Shown piece by piece: positions 16,685 through 24,911 of a stretch of DNA of 64,000 nucleotides. The stretch comes from Kribbella italica (lineage in GTDB: Bacteria; Actinomycetota; Actinomycetes; Propionibacteriales; Kribbellaceae), in assembly GCF_014205135.1 (NCBI RefSeq), contig NZ_JACHMY010000001.1:3534001-3598000 (forward strand), in the 5' to 3' direction. Both the position numbers and the translations under genes were made by a program. Every line of letters starts with the position of its first letter. Within the stretch, counting starts at the first letter, position 1. Under the pieces are notes generated by a model. It saw only the letters and a program-made list of their open reading frames with translations, did no database searches and had not been told where the DNA came from.

Positions 16685-17689
16685 TCATCCCCAGCGTTCG
16701 GACTTCGCCGAGCGCGAGACCAGGCTGAACAGCATGTCCTTCGGCGTCATCTCCCCCGCGACCACCTTGGTGACGTGCTCGGCGATCGGCATCTCCACGT
16801 CGTGGTGATGCGCCAGCTCGCTGATCGACGAGCAGGACTTCACGCCCTCCGCGACCTGCCGCGTGGCACCGGCGATCTCGGCGACCGTCATCCCCTGCCC
16901 CAGCTTCTCGCCGAACGTCCGGTTCCGCGACAGCGGCGACGAGCAGGTCGCGACCAGATCGCCAAGACCCGCCAAGCCCGAGAACGTGTGCTCGTCAGCA
17001 CCGAGCACCGCCCCGAGGCGCGCGGTCTCGGCCAGCCCCCGCGTGATCACCGACGCCCGCGCGTTGTCACCGAAGCCGAGCCCGACCGCCATCCCGACCG
17101 CCAGCGCGATCACGTTCTTCGTCGCGCCGCCGAGCTCACACCCGACGACGTCGTTGTTCGTGTACGGGCGGAACACCGGCGAGTGGCACAGCTTCTGCAG
17201 CCGCGTCGCCGTCCCCTCGTCGGCACACGCGACGACCGCCGCGGCCGGTTGTCCCTCGGCGATCTCGCGGGCCAGGTTCGGACCGGAGACGACCGCGATC
17301 CGCTCCGGCCCGGCGCCGGTCAGCTCGGCGATCACCTCGGACATGCGTTTCGTCGTACCGACCTCGACGCCCTTCATCAGGCTGACCAGCGGCACCGCGG
17401 GCGGCAGCACGCCGGCCCAGTCGCGCAGGTTGTCCCGCAACGACTGGCTCGGTACGGCGAGCACGATCGCCTCGGCGCCGTCGGCCGCGGCGGCCGGGTC
17501 GTGGGTAGCGGTGATCGCCTCGGGCAGCACCAGCCCCGGCAGGTAGTCCGGGTTCTCGTGCCGGCTGTTGATCGCCGCGCACAACGACTCCCGGCGCCCC
17601 CACACCGACACCTGGTTCCCCGCGTGAGCCAGCACGGTCGCGAACGCCGTACCCCAGGAACCTGCCCCGAACACCGCTACTTTGGTCAT
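16685..17689 (-). CDS. gpsA: Glycerol-3-phosphate dehydrogenase [NAD(P)+]
   Basis: Makes sn-glycerol 3-phosphate from dihydroxyacetone phosphate for phospholipid synthesis in the cytoplasm; 334 residues. Seen: [19 protein letters not shown] (dinucleotide fold), [32 protein letters not shown], catalytic lysine in [13 protein letters not shown], and [20 protein letters not shown]. The ATG overlaps the plsC stop (ATGA). The pair makes and then acylates glycerol 3-phosphate, and lies in the conserved actinobacterial order near cofC and hup. Confidence 0.96.
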   Translation of the reverse strand: MTKVAVFGAGSWGTAFATVLAHAGNQVSVWGRRESLCAAINSRHENPDYLPGLVLPEAITATHDPAAAADGAEAIVLAVPSQSLRDNLRDWAGVLPPAVPLVSLMKGVEVGTTKRMSEVIAELTGAGPERIAVVSGPNLAREIAEGQPAAAVVACADEGTATRLQKLCHSPVFRPYTNNDVVGCELGGATKNVIALAVGMAVGLGFGDNARASVITRGLAETARLGAVLGADEHTFSGLAGLGDLVATCSSPLSRNRTFGEKLGQGMTVAEIAGATRQVAEGVKSCSSISELAHHHDVEMPIAEHVTKVVAGEMTPKDMLFSLVSRSAKSERWG

Positions 17690-18435
17690 TCGTTCTCCTC
17701 CTCGGCCTTGGCCTTGCGCAGGTCGAACAGTTCCTTCGGCGGGGTCTGCCCGCGCAGCTCGCCGAGCCCGGCGGCGACCGTCTTCATGATCGCCTCGGTT
17801 GCCTCGTGCAACAGCTCGTTGGTGATCGGCTGCCCGCGGAACGCGTCCAGGTCGACCGGCGGACCGGCCTTCACCAACATCCTCTTGCGCGGCAGCAGCC
17901 CGATCCGGAGCTTCTTGCCGTACGAGTGGAAGACCTCCTGGGCACCCCAGTTCGCGATCGGGATCACCGGGCAGCCGGTCATCAGCGCGATCCGGGCCGC
18001 GCCGGTCTTGCCGGTCATCGGCCACAGCTCCGGGTCCCGCGTGATCGTGCCCTCGGGGTAGACGCCCACGCACTCACCCCGCTCCACGGCGGCGACCGCG
18101 TCGCGGAACGCGTCGGAGGCCTGCGCGGACTCGCGGTAGACCGGGATCTGCCCGGCCGCGGTGATGATCCGCCCCGCGATCGGCAGCTTGAACAGCGACG
18201 CCTTGCCGAGCAGCCGCGGGATCCGCCGGCACTCCCAGATGTAGAAGCCGAGCACGAACGGGTCGAAGTGCGAGATGTGGTTCGTCACGAACACCACCCC
18301 ACCGGTCCGCGGCATGTTCTCCCGGCCCTGGAAATCGGGCTTGGTGAAGACCAGCATGAACGGCTTGACCAGCGCCACCACCAGCCCGAACCAGAACCCG
18401 CGCGGCGGGCGTGGATCGTGTCCCGGGCTCGTCAC
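17686..18435 (-). CDS. plsC: 1-acyl-sn-glycerol-3-phosphate acyltransferase
   Basis: A 249-residue membrane-associated acyltransferase that makes phosphatidic acid. It has a hydrophobic N-terminal segment ([17 protein letters not shown]), the catalytic NHISHFD box, the [10 protein letters not shown] region, the YPEGTI box and [10 protein letters not shown] chose the GTG at 18435, which has GGAGG seven bases upstream; an ATG at 18468 is 16 bases from the divergent cofC and lacks such a site. Coupled to gpsA. Lysine/glutamate-rich tail. Confidence 0.92.
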   Translation of the reverse strand: MTSPGHDPRPPRGFWFGLVVALVKPFMLVFTKPDFQGRENMPRTGGVVFVTNHISHFDPFVLGFYIWECRRIPRLLGKASLFKLPIAGRIITAAGQIPVYRESAQASDAFRDAVAAVERGECVGVYPEGTITRDPELWPMTGKTGAARIALMTGCPVIPIANWGAQEVFHSYGKKLRIGLLPRKRMLVKAGPPVDLDAFRGQPITNELLHEATEAIMKTVAAGLGELRGQTPPKELFDLRKAKAEEENE

Positions 18436-18484
18436 TGCTGCCTCCTGTGCGTCGTCCCCGTACGTCATGGAAGAATCTTGCCTG

Positions 18485-19153
18485 ATGGAAGACGTACAGG
18501 TCGCTCCCTGGATCCTGGTGGTCCCGGTGAAGCGTACGGCGATCGCGAAGAGCCGGCTCGCTGCGGCCTACCCCCAGCACCGTCCGGAGCTCGCGCGCGC
18601 CTTCGCGGCCGACACCGTCGAGGCCGCGCTGGCGTCGCCGCTGGTGCGGACCGTCCTGGTCGTCACCGACGACCCACAGGTCGCCACCGACGTGACCGCG
18701 GCCGGCGCCCGCGTCGTACCGGACCTGCCTGCCATCGGTTTGAACGAAGCCCTCGAGCATGGTGCTGCCGCCGCGGCTGCCGAGTTCCCCGAAGCCGGCA
18801 TCGCGGCGCTCTCCGCCGATCTCCCCACCCTGCGTCCTGACGAACTGACTGCTGCTCTCGCCGCCTGCGTCGCCGACCGCAGCTTCGTCATCGACCAACC
18901 AGGCACCGGTACGACGATGCTCGCGGCCGCCCCCGGCGTCCCCCTCGATCCCCGCTTCGGCGTCGGATCCGCGTTGGCCCACCAGGCCTCGGGCGCCGTA
19001 CCGCTCGACCTCGCGATCCCTTCCGTACGCCGCGACGTCGACACCGCCGCCGACCTCGCGGACGCCGTACAACTCGGCGTCGGCCCGCGCACAGCCGAGG
19101 TGATGTCGATCGTCCTCGGCGCCGTGATCGGCTCCGAAGGTCTCGCCTGTTAG
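18485..19153 (+). CDS. cofC: 2-phospho-L-lactate / phosphoenolpyruvate guanylyltransferase
   Basis: A 222-residue nucleotidyltransferase that activates 2-phospholactate or, in actinobacteria, phosphoenolpyruvate with GTP for coenzyme F420 synthesis (also called fbiD). Motifs: VVPVKRTAIAKSRLA at the start, VTDDP, GLNEALEHG, and the metal-binding ALSADLPTLRPDEL. Position beside plsC/gpsA and hup is the usual one in this phylum. Its end overlaps the cold-shock-like gene tail to tail by four bases. Confidence 0.93.
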   Translation: MEDVQVAPWILVVPVKRTAIAKSRLAAAYPQHRPELARAFAADTVEAALASPLVRTVLVVTDDPQVATDVTAAGARVVPDLPAIGLNEALEHGAAAAAAEFPEAGIAALSADLPTLRPDELTAALAACVADRSFVIDQPGTGTTMLAAAPGVPLDPRFGVGSALAHQASGAVPLDLAIPSVRRDVDTAADLADAVQLGVGPRTAEVMSIVLGAVIGSEGLAC

Positions 19154-19356
19154 TGCAGGGTGATGAAGTGCACCGCGGTGATCGCGATCCCGTGGCCTGA
19201 TCCACTGGTCTCGACGCGGACCCGCTGACCGACGCGGAGGAAGCGCACCGGCGTACCGGCCAGCTCGTCGGCACTGAACGGCAGCTCGACCCCGGTGTCG
19301 GTCAAGACCGCCCCGGACTTGGACGCGTCGTCGTAACGGCTCACGGTCGCCTGCAT
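19150..19356 (-). CDS. Small cold-shock-domain-like protein
   Basis: A 68-residue protein: QATVSRYDDASKSGAVLTDT, then ELPFSADEL and VGQRVRVETSGSG. This is the pattern of the short OB-fold, cold-shock-like proteins often found next to hup/cofC in actinobacteria. The aromatic RNP1 motif of true cold-shock proteins (KGFGFI) is missing, so nucleic-acid binding is uncertain. Convergent with cofC. Confidence 0.75.
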   Translation of the reverse strand: MQATVSRYDDASKSGAVLTDTGVELPFSADELAGTPVRFLRVGQRVRVETSGSGHGIAITAVHFITLH

Positions 19357-19627
19357 GCCCCCACGCTAGGCCATCCGGCACGATCCCGCGCCGTCCCCAC
19401 CTCCACTCCGATCCGGATACGTCGTCCTCGGCCACGGCCATCACGAACTGGACACCGACCCACTGCCGCCGTACGTGGCCTCACGCCAAACCAACAACCG
19501 GCCGGAGCGGCCTCAGCCCACGCTGACCTCTCCGGCCGCATCGCAAGCGACCTCAGGTCCCGGGAGAAGTACCCGGGAGGTTGCCGACGACATCATTCCG
19601 GCCACAGCTCTTTCACCTCCGGACACG

Positions 19628-19669
19628 GCGAAGGCCGGTCGCCCCTGGAGTGAGGAGACCGGCCTTCGC
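19628..19669 (-). terminator. Hairpin downstream of hup
   Basis: GCGAAGGCCGGTC and GACCGGCCTTCGC form a 13-base perfect stem with a 16-base loop, 29 bases past the hup stop; no U-run. The rest of the 340-base gap 19357-19697 shows no gene or other clear signal. Confidence 0.6.
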
Positions 19670-19697
19670 TGGTGTTTCGGTGCTGCAGTGCTGAAGG

Positions 19698-20297
19698 TCA
19701 GCGAGCCGAGGCGCGCTTGGCCGGAGCCTTCTTGGCGGGGGCCTTCTTGGCCGGCGCCTTCTTGGCAACGGTGGCCTTCTTGACCGGGGCCTTCTTGGCA
19801 ACGGTCTTGGCCGGGGCCTTCTTCGCCGGAGCCTTCTTGGCGACCGTCTTGGTGGCAGCGGCCTTGGCCGGCGCCTTCTTGGCGGCGGTCTTGGTCGCGG
19901 CAGCCTTGGCCGGAGCCTTCTTGGCCGCGGTCTTGGCCGGAGCGGCCTTCTTGGCCGGAGCGGCTGCCTTGGTGGCGGTCGCGGCCGGCTTCGGGGCCAC
20001 CAGCTTCGGCAGCTTCTTCGCACCGGAGACAACGGCCTTCAGCTCCGCACCCGCGCGGAACTTCGGAACCACGGTCTTCTTGGCACGCTTGGTCTCGCCG
20101 GTCCGCGGGTTGCGAACCATGCGGGCACCGCGCTCGATGGCCTCGAAGGCACCGAACCCGGTGATGGCGACCTTGCCGCCCTTCTTGGTCAGCTCGCGCT
20201 GGACGGTGTCGATGACCGACTCCAGGGCGTGCTGGGCCGAACGGCGATTTCCGTCGAAGTGCACTGCGAGCGCTTCGACCAACTGGCTCTTGTTCAC
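19698..20297 (-). CDS. hup: HU-family nucleoid protein with lysine/alanine/proline-rich tail
   Basis: A 199-residue nucleoid-associated protein of the actinobacterial HupB type. Residues 1-90 are a standard HU fold: NKSQLVEALA, GFGAFEAIERGAR, and the DNA-contacting arm RNPRTGETKRAKKTVVPKF. Residues from about 100 on are a low-complexity, strongly basic tail made of PAKK and KKAP repeats, like the linker-histone-like tail of mycobacterial HupB, which binds DNA and may be modified. The GTG at 20297 has GGAGGGAAG upstream; the open frame extends further but without need. Confidence 0.95.
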   Translation of the reverse strand: MNKSQLVEALAVHFDGNRRSAQHALESVIDTVQRELTKKGGKVAITGFGAFEAIERGARMVRNPRTGETKRAKKTVVPKFRAGAELKAVVSGAKKLPKLVAPKPAATATKAAAPAKKAAPAKTAAKKAPAKAAATKTAAKKAPAKAAATKTVAKKAPAKKAPAKTVAKKAPVKKATVAKKAPAKKAPAKKAPAKRASAR

Positions 20298-20521
20298 TGT
20301 CTTCCCTCCGTGAACGATGGCGTCGAGCACAGCGCTCGATCTCACGTGAACGTTATGGACTCAACAGGCCGTTCACAAACACCAACGCGGCAATTCGGCC
20401 TTGTTTTGGGCGATTTGGCCCCGATTTGGCCCCCAAACACCCCGATCGGGCCCTGGGATTCCCTTCTGAGCAACGATCCGGCGACCAACGGTGACCCCGG
20501 CCACGACCCCTTCGAGGGTGC

Positions 20522-20707
20522 TCAGCGGCGCTTTCCGCGCAGTGATCGCAGGCCCGACTGGGCGGTGTCGAGCCCGCGGGTGACCGCGCTGTCGCCCTTG
20601 CGCCGGCGCAGGGTCTGGCTGATCTTGCCCAGCAACCACTCCACCAGCGGTACGGCGATCGCCAGCACGGCCCACATGATCAGCCGCCGGCGCAGGAACA
20701 GCCACAT
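20522..20707 (-). CDS. Small membrane protein, unknown function
   Basis: A 61-residue protein with one hydrophobic segment (LIMWAVLAIAVPLVEWLLG) followed by a basic tail (RRRKGD, RSLRGKRR). The ATG at 20707 has GGAGG seven bases upstream; the longer frame starting inside the 168-base hairpin is unlikely. I do not recognise the family. The basic C-terminal side suggests it faces the cytoplasm. Confidence 0.7.
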   Translation of the reverse strand: MWLFLRRRLIMWAVLAIAVPLVEWLLGKISQTLRRRKGDSAVTRGLDTAQSGLRSLRGKRR

Positions 20708-20739
20708 CTTTGCCTCCAAGGTCTCAGGTGTCTCGAAGA

Positions 20740-20907
20740 CTAGGGGGTGTCTCCCGATTCCTGCCGTAGCGAGCAGGTGCTCGGCGCGGTAGCTCGGTGT
20801 GCTGGCGTGAAGGCCTCGATGTTTTTCCATCGTGGTCTTTGCGCCAGTGCGCCGAGGTGCCGTGCCGAGTGCCGCGCAGTAGGCAGGAATCGGGAGACAC
20901 CCCCTAG
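20740..20907 (+). ncRNA. 168-base long hairpin element (structured RNA or MITE-like)
   Basis: Outer arms 20740-20765 and 20882-20907 are a perfect 26-base inverted repeat ending in CTAG on both sides. Inside, after a small asymmetric loop, 20776-20821 pairs with 20828-20873 around a TTTTTC loop: 46 positions, 34 Watson-Crick, 2 mismatches and 10 G-T pairs. All ten G-T pairs are G-U in plus-strand RNA and would be A-C mismatches in minus-strand RNA. Both neighbours are on the minus strand. Either a plus-strand structured RNA, or a decayed non-autonomous mobile element; no promoter is obvious. Confidence 0.55.
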
Positions 20908-20936
20908 GTGCCCGCGACAGATTTCGCCGGGATGTT

Positions 20937-22109
20937 TCAGAGCCAGCCGCGGCGCTTGAAGACCTGGTGCAGGCTGCCGCAGACCAACGCCATCAGGCCG
21001 ACCGCGAACGGGTAGCCCCACTGCCAGTGCAGCTCCGGCATCACGTCGAAGTTCATCCCGTACACGGTCCCGATCAGCGTCGGCGCGAACAGGATCGCCG
21101 CCCACGCGGAGATCCGCTTCACCTCTTCGTTCTGCGCGTTGCTGGCGACGGTGAGGGACTTCATCTCCTCGTTCTGCTGCTGGGCCACCAGGGTCGCGTT
21201 GACGGTCAGGATGTCGCGCAGCAGTTCGCGGAAACCGTCCACCCGCTCGACCACCTGGGTGACGTGGTCGGCGACGTCGCGCAGGGAGCGCTGCAGTTCC
21301 TGGTCGACGCCGTACTTGTCGAACCCGGCGCGCAACGAGTCCAGCATCCCGATCAACGGCCGGGTCGCGCGCTGGAACTCGATCACCTCACGGGACAGCT
21401 CGTAGATGCGCCGCGACACCTTCGGGTCGCCGCGGAACACCTCGGTCTCGATCTCGTCGATGTCGTTCTCCAGCCCCGCGACCACCGGCGCGTACCCGTC
21501 GACGACCTTGTCCATGATCGCGTAGAGCACCGCCTCGGTCCCTTGCCGCAGCAGCTCCGGATCGCGCTCCACGCGACGCCGTACGGCGGCCAGGTTCGGC
21601 GCTTCGGCGTGCCGGACCGTCACCACGAAGTCCGGCCCCACGAACACGTGCACCTCGCCGAACTCGACCTCCTCGGTCGCGTCCCGGTACCGCGCGGCCT
21701 TCAGGACGACGAACAACGTGTCGCCGTACCGCTCGAGCTTCGGCCGCTGGTGGGCCTGGATCGCGTCCTCGATCGCCAGCTCGTGCAGGTCGAACTCCTG
21801 CGCCAGCGACATCAGCTCGCGCCGGTCCGGCCGGTACAACCCGATCCACGCCAAGCTCCGCGGCGCTTCGTGCAGCACCTGGTAGGTATCGGCCAACGAC
21901 TCCGGCGACGCGACCCGGCGTCCGTCGCAGTAGATCGCGCTGTCGACCACACTGTGGCCCTTGGGCTTGCTGTGCACCGGGTGCTCGGCGGCCGGCTCGA
22001 TCGCTTCAGGAGCAGGCGCGGCCAGCCCTCCGGCGTACCGGCGAGCAGCGGCCCGCAACGACGGCGTACGGCCGAAAGCACGAAGGGTGCGCAGACGCAG
22101 GTCGGACAT
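20937..22109 (-). CDS. corA: CorA-family magnesium/cobalt transporter
   Basis: A 390-residue divalent-cation channel of the cytoplasmic membrane. The large cytoplasmic N-terminal domain ends in two C-terminal hydrophobic segments; the pore signature YGMNF (GMN motif) lies at the end of the first, and the chain ends in the basic FKRRGWL. The ATG at 22109 has GGAGGAC upstream. The 5' leader on this strand contains a short open frame with a strong ribosome site, so uptake may be controlled in the leader. Confidence 0.93.
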   Translation of the reverse strand: MSDLRLRTLRAFGRTPSLRAAARRYAGGLAAPAPEAIEPAAEHPVHSKPKGHSVVDSAIYCDGRRVASPESLADTYQVLHEAPRSLAWIGLYRPDRRELMSLAQEFDLHELAIEDAIQAHQRPKLERYGDTLFVVLKAARYRDATEEVEFGEVHVFVGPDFVVTVRHAEAPNLAAVRRRVERDPELLRQGTEAVLYAIMDKVVDGYAPVVAGLENDIDEIETEVFRGDPKVSRRIYELSREVIEFQRATRPLIGMLDSLRAGFDKYGVDQELQRSLRDVADHVTQVVERVDGFRELLRDILTVNATLVAQQQNEEMKSLTVASNAQNEEVKRISAWAAILFAPTLIGTVYGMNFDVMPELHWQWGYPFAVGLMALVCGSLHQVFKRRGWL

Positions 22110-22231
22110 GAGTCCTCCAGGGGTTGTTGCAGACGGGGAGACGACGTCTGCCCGACCCCCGCGGCCCAAAGCCGCGCACCACAACACACTCCCGGCTTCA
22201 CTGCACAGGAGCGGCTGACCTGGAAGAGGAG

Positions 22232-22285
22232 TTAGTTGCCTCGAGGCCGAGCGAGATCGGTATGTCTGGAGGGGTCACTGGTCAT
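22232..22285 (-). CDS. Possible 17-residue leader peptide upstream of corA
   Basis: An ATG at 22285 with GGAGGTGA ten bases upstream opens a 17-codon frame, MTSDPSRHTDLARPRGN, ending in TAA, about 120 bases before the corA start and in the same direction. Too short to judge by composition. Magnesium-transporter leaders in other bacteria carry such short, proline-containing frames. The same RNA stretch, GGTGAGGCGCTGATG, also recalls the start of the M-box riboswitch, but I cannot trace its full fold. Confidence 0.4.
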   Translation of the reverse strand: MTSDPSRHTDLARPRGN

Positions 22286-22455
22286 CAGCGCCTCACCTCC
22301 TCGATCTCGAATACCTGCCAACGACAACTCCGCCAGGGTAACACCCGAGTTATGTACTTGATATCCCACGCGGGTGCCTGTGGTTCACCCACGCGGGCTC
22401 CTCCGTTCGCTGGCGCTCACTACGGTGCCTGCTCCCACCCACCCTTGGTTCAGTT

Positions 22456-22560
22456 TGCGTGCTAGCGCACGCGGTGCGCGTGCTGCGCCCGCTTCTTGTG
22501 CGCGCTGGCGCGCGGTTCTCGTGCGCGCTGCCGCGCTTCATCTGCGCGCTATCGCGCGAC
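22456..22560. repeat. Array of TGCGCGCT..CGCGC palindromes
   Basis: Five imperfect copies begin near 22456, 22475, 22499, 22522 and 22543, about 19-24 bases apart. The clearest cores are GCGCGCTGGCGCGC, GCGCGCTGCCGCGC and GCGCGCTATCGCGC, each nearly self-complementary with a changing centre. The whole 22302-22769 gap holds no convincing gene; open frames through it are low-complexity Arg/Ser/Ala. Confidence 0.7.
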
Positions 22561-22769
22561 TTCGAGAACGCGCGCCCCCGCTGATCGTTGTCCTCAGCAA
22601 CCGCGGCGAACAGCACAAGCGCACAAACTCGCGCCGAGCGATCGGCATCGTAGGCGTCCTCGAACTCAAGATGGATCCAGCGCTCGTGACGTCGCCCACG
22701 GTCCGCAGACACATCCTCCTCCGGGAAGTCTCGAACAGGAGCTCCGAGCCCTGTGGATTCCGCAGAGGC

Positions 22770-23291
22770 CTAAACAAAGTCATCGGTCAGCGCCAGTGAC
22801 TCGATGCGTCGCTTGAATGTTCGCCAGAGGTAAACCTGGTAGGCGGTGACTGCCGCGGTCAGAGCCGAGAGAACGGCGAACCACGGAGATTCTGGGTCAC
22901 GGCCGACGACCGTGGCTGCGATCATCAGCGCGGCGAACGGAAGCGCGATGAACGTGCCGATCCGCGCCTGGACCAAGTCGTGACCGGCCAGTTTCCGGGC
23001 GGCCGTTCGTGTTGCGGGATCTGTCGGCACAGGTCCGCGCCGCGCGGCACGGAACACGGTGGGGTACTGATCGCGCGAGATCTCACCGAGGAGATCCTGT
23101 ACTTCGCGCCGCGGCTTCGCGGCGGCCGCCGATGCCAGGACGCCGTACAGGAGCCCGCCAACAAGCCCGAACACGATCATCTCCAGCGGACCGTTGTCGG
23201 ACAGGATGCCGACGGACATGACCGCACCGAACGGTACGCCGTACACCAGGCACAGGACCCATCGCGGAGCGGTGTGCAGGTATGCGCGCAT
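22770..23291 (-). CDS. Membrane protein, unknown function
   Basis: A 173-residue protein with about four hydrophobic segments: WVLCLVYGVPFGAVMSVGIL, MIVFGLVGGLLYGVLASA, then after a polar middle (PRREVQDLLGEISRDQYPTV) IGTFIALPFAALMIAATVV and FAVLSALTAAVTAYQVYLW. The ATG at 23291 has GAGGAGG upstream and follows the previous gene's stop by about ten bases, so both are one operon. I do not recognise the family. Confidence 0.75.
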   Translation of the reverse strand: MRAYLHTAPRWVLCLVYGVPFGAVMSVGILSDNGPLEMIVFGLVGGLLYGVLASAAAAKPRREVQDLLGEISRDQYPTVFRAARRGPVPTDPATRTAARKLAGHDLVQARIGTFIALPFAALMIAATVVGRDPESPWFAVLSALTAAVTAYQVYLWRTFKRRIESLALTDDFV

Positions 23292-23301
23292 CCTTGCCTC
23301 C

Positions 23302-23850
23302 TCAGGCCGGAGGTCTGGCGCTCGGCTCGCCTCGATCGGCGGCAGCGGCGAGAGCGCGTTGCTCTTCCAGCCGGCATCGAAGCCACCCAGCGAACGATTG
23401 CAGATCGTCGACGTGCAGGTACGAGATCGGCAGCCGACGCGGCTTGCCGTCGACCGGCCGAACGTTGAGAAAGGCGAAAAGCCACCGCCCGACAGGATCG
23501 CCGATGCTCGCGATGTTGCCCCAGGACAGCCGAGCCCGTTTGCTGCTCCCGTAGTGGATGCCGAAACCATCGACGCGAATGACGGGACGACGAGTGACAA
23601 GCTGCCAGACGGCGTAGCCGAACAGCCAGCACCACAACGGCGGTACGACGGCCGAGACAACGGTGATGAACGTCGACTCGCCCTCGTCCCGAAGGTTGTC
23701 AACCAACTGCCCGACCGAACTGAGCGTCAGCAACCCGAACAAGCCCGCCCTCCACCACAACGGTCGTCTGCGTTGCGGGAGCACCACCTCGCCACGCGAC
23801 TCCCACTCCGCGGTCCAACTCGACGGTCCTTCATTCCCCAACTCACGCAT
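23302..23850 (-). CDS. PH-domain-like membrane protein
   Basis: A 182-residue protein. Two hydrophobic segments (LFGLLTLSSVGQL and FITVVSAVVPPLWCWLFGYAVW) are followed by a soluble part, RPVIRVDGFGIHYGSSKRARLSWGNIASIG, which has the strand pattern of bacterial PH-like (bPH2/DUF) domains. The ATG at 23850 has GGGAGGGACC upstream. Operon with the membrane gene that follows. Function unknown. Confidence 0.65.
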   Translation of the reverse strand: MRELGNEGPSSWTAEWESRGEVVLPQRRRPLWWRAGLFGLLTLSSVGQLVDNLRDEGESTFITVVSAVVPPLWCWLFGYAVWQLVTRRPVIRVDGFGIHYGSSKRARLSWGNIASIGDPVGRWLFAFLNVRPVDGKPRRLPISYLHVDDLQSFAGWLRCRLEEQRALAAAADRGEPSARPPA

Positions 23851-23963
23851 CTGGTCCCTCCCCGGCGTTCCAGCACCTGGTACCCGCTGCGTACAGCCGC
23901 AACCGCGTCCCGCTACACCAGCCTGCTGACGGCCAGGTCCAGCGACCGCCGCCGACGGAGAAC

Positions 23964-24498
23964 TCAATCGACCAGAAGCCGAAGCAACGCCAACTGAGAA
24001 GACGCTCCGATGATCTCCCCACTCGCTATCCGCTCGAGTACGGACGTCAACGGAATCCACGCGACTTCCTGGGCTTCGTTGATATCGGACGGTTCGCCGA
24101 CTTAGTCGGCTCCGCGGGCGACGTAGATCAGGTTCTCCGCGTCGGCCAGACCAACGTTCGGCTGAGCCGACATCAAGTACTGCACATCCAGCGGCCGCCA
24201 CCCAGTCTCTTCCTCGACCTCACGCGCCGCGGTGACGGCGGGGTCTTCGTCAGGGTCGACATAACCGCCCGGCAACTCCCATACCCACCGATCGATGATG
24301 AATCGATGCCGGCGCATCATCAGAACGCTGCCGCGACCGTTCAGCACCGCAACGATGGCGGCCTTGGGAATCCGCAGGACGTACTGCTCGAACGTGACCC
24401 CGTCAGGCAGCTCGACCGAGGCAACACTCAGCGTCAGCCGCCGCAAAGTATCGACGACCCGCTCACCGTGGATCGTCTGGTCGCTTCATGTACATCAT
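23964..24498 (-). pseudogene. Nudix hydrolase, disrupted by a frameshift and a stop
   Basis: The middle is an ADP-ribose-pyrophosphatase-like Nudix protein with an intact box: GGYVDPDEDPAVTAA then REVEEETGW, preceded by SVELPDGVTFEQYVLRIP. After RGAD the frame meets TAA at 24102, but translation past it continues as VGEPSDINEAQEVAWIPL and so on for about 45 residues to TGA at 23964, which is the normal C-terminus of the family. At the front, the ATG codons at 24498-24487 are out of frame with TIHGERVV, the usual N-terminal strand, so a one-base shift is also needed. Two lesions argue for a pseudogene, unless read-through or sequencing error is shown. Confidence 0.75.
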
Positions 24499-24547
24499 CC
24501 GCCGCCATGCGCCCACGCTATCGAGGTCCCGGCAGCACACTCCCGTT

Positions 24548-24796
24548 CTAACGGCGTCGGCGGATCACGACGAAGGCGACCAGCGCCAATGTGGCGACGA
24601 AGGCGAGGAGGCCGTACGGGGTCGAATCCATGGATTCGAACCAGGCCGCATCGGAGTCACCTTCGCAGTAGCAGGGCGTGTAGTGGTCGACGATCAGCCA
24701 GGTCACCAGCCCCACGATCGCGGCGCCGATCGTGGCGAAGCATCCGATGGAGAGACACGAACCGGCACTGGACCCGTCTGTCGGCTCGCTCTCCAT
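24548..24796 (-). CDS. Small membrane protein, unknown function
   Basis: An 82-residue protein with two hydrophobic segments, CFATIGAAIVGLVTWLIV and GLLAFVATLALVAFVVI, joined by an acidic loop with CYCEGDSD, ending in four arginines. The cysteine pair would face outward. No strong ribosome site; a 24-base near-palindrome (24814-24837) lies just upstream. I do not recognise it. Confidence 0.5.
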   Translation of the reverse strand: MESEPTDGSSAGSCLSIGCFATIGAAIVGLVTWLIVDHYTPCYCEGDSDAAWFESMDSTPYGLLAFVATLALVAFVVIRRRR

Positions 24797-24813
24797 CGGA
24801 CAAAGCTACTGGC

Positions 24814-24837
24814 GGTCAAGGCCACGTGGCCTCGACC
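24814..24837. promoter_or_regulatory. 24-base palindrome upstream of the small membrane gene
   Basis: GGTCAAGGCCAC pairs with GTGGCCTCGACC with a single mismatch. It is 18 bases before the gene start and could be an operator or part of the leu terminator region. Confidence 0.35.
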
Positions 24838-24846
24838 ACCGACAGA

Positions 24847-24880
24847 GGGCCGCGGACAAGACCGAACCTGTCCACGGCCC
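24847..24880 (-). terminator. Hairpin downstream of leuD
   Basis: GGGCCGCGGACA and TGTCCACGGCCC form an 11-pair stem with one mismatch and a 10-base loop, 32 bases after the leuD stop. Likely leuCD terminator. Confidence 0.6.
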
Positions 24881-24911
24881 CCTCTTCACGCAGTCCGACG
24901 CGTCGCCGTCC

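Noticed and set aside
20401..20433. Direct repeat CGATTTGGCCC x2 upstream of hup
   Set aside because: Only two copies of 11 bases; too weak to call an operator or repeat element.
22350..22712. 120-residue minus-strand frame over the GC palindrome array
   Set aside because: Low-complexity Arg/Ser/Thr composition created by the repeats, no ribosome site, no family resemblance.
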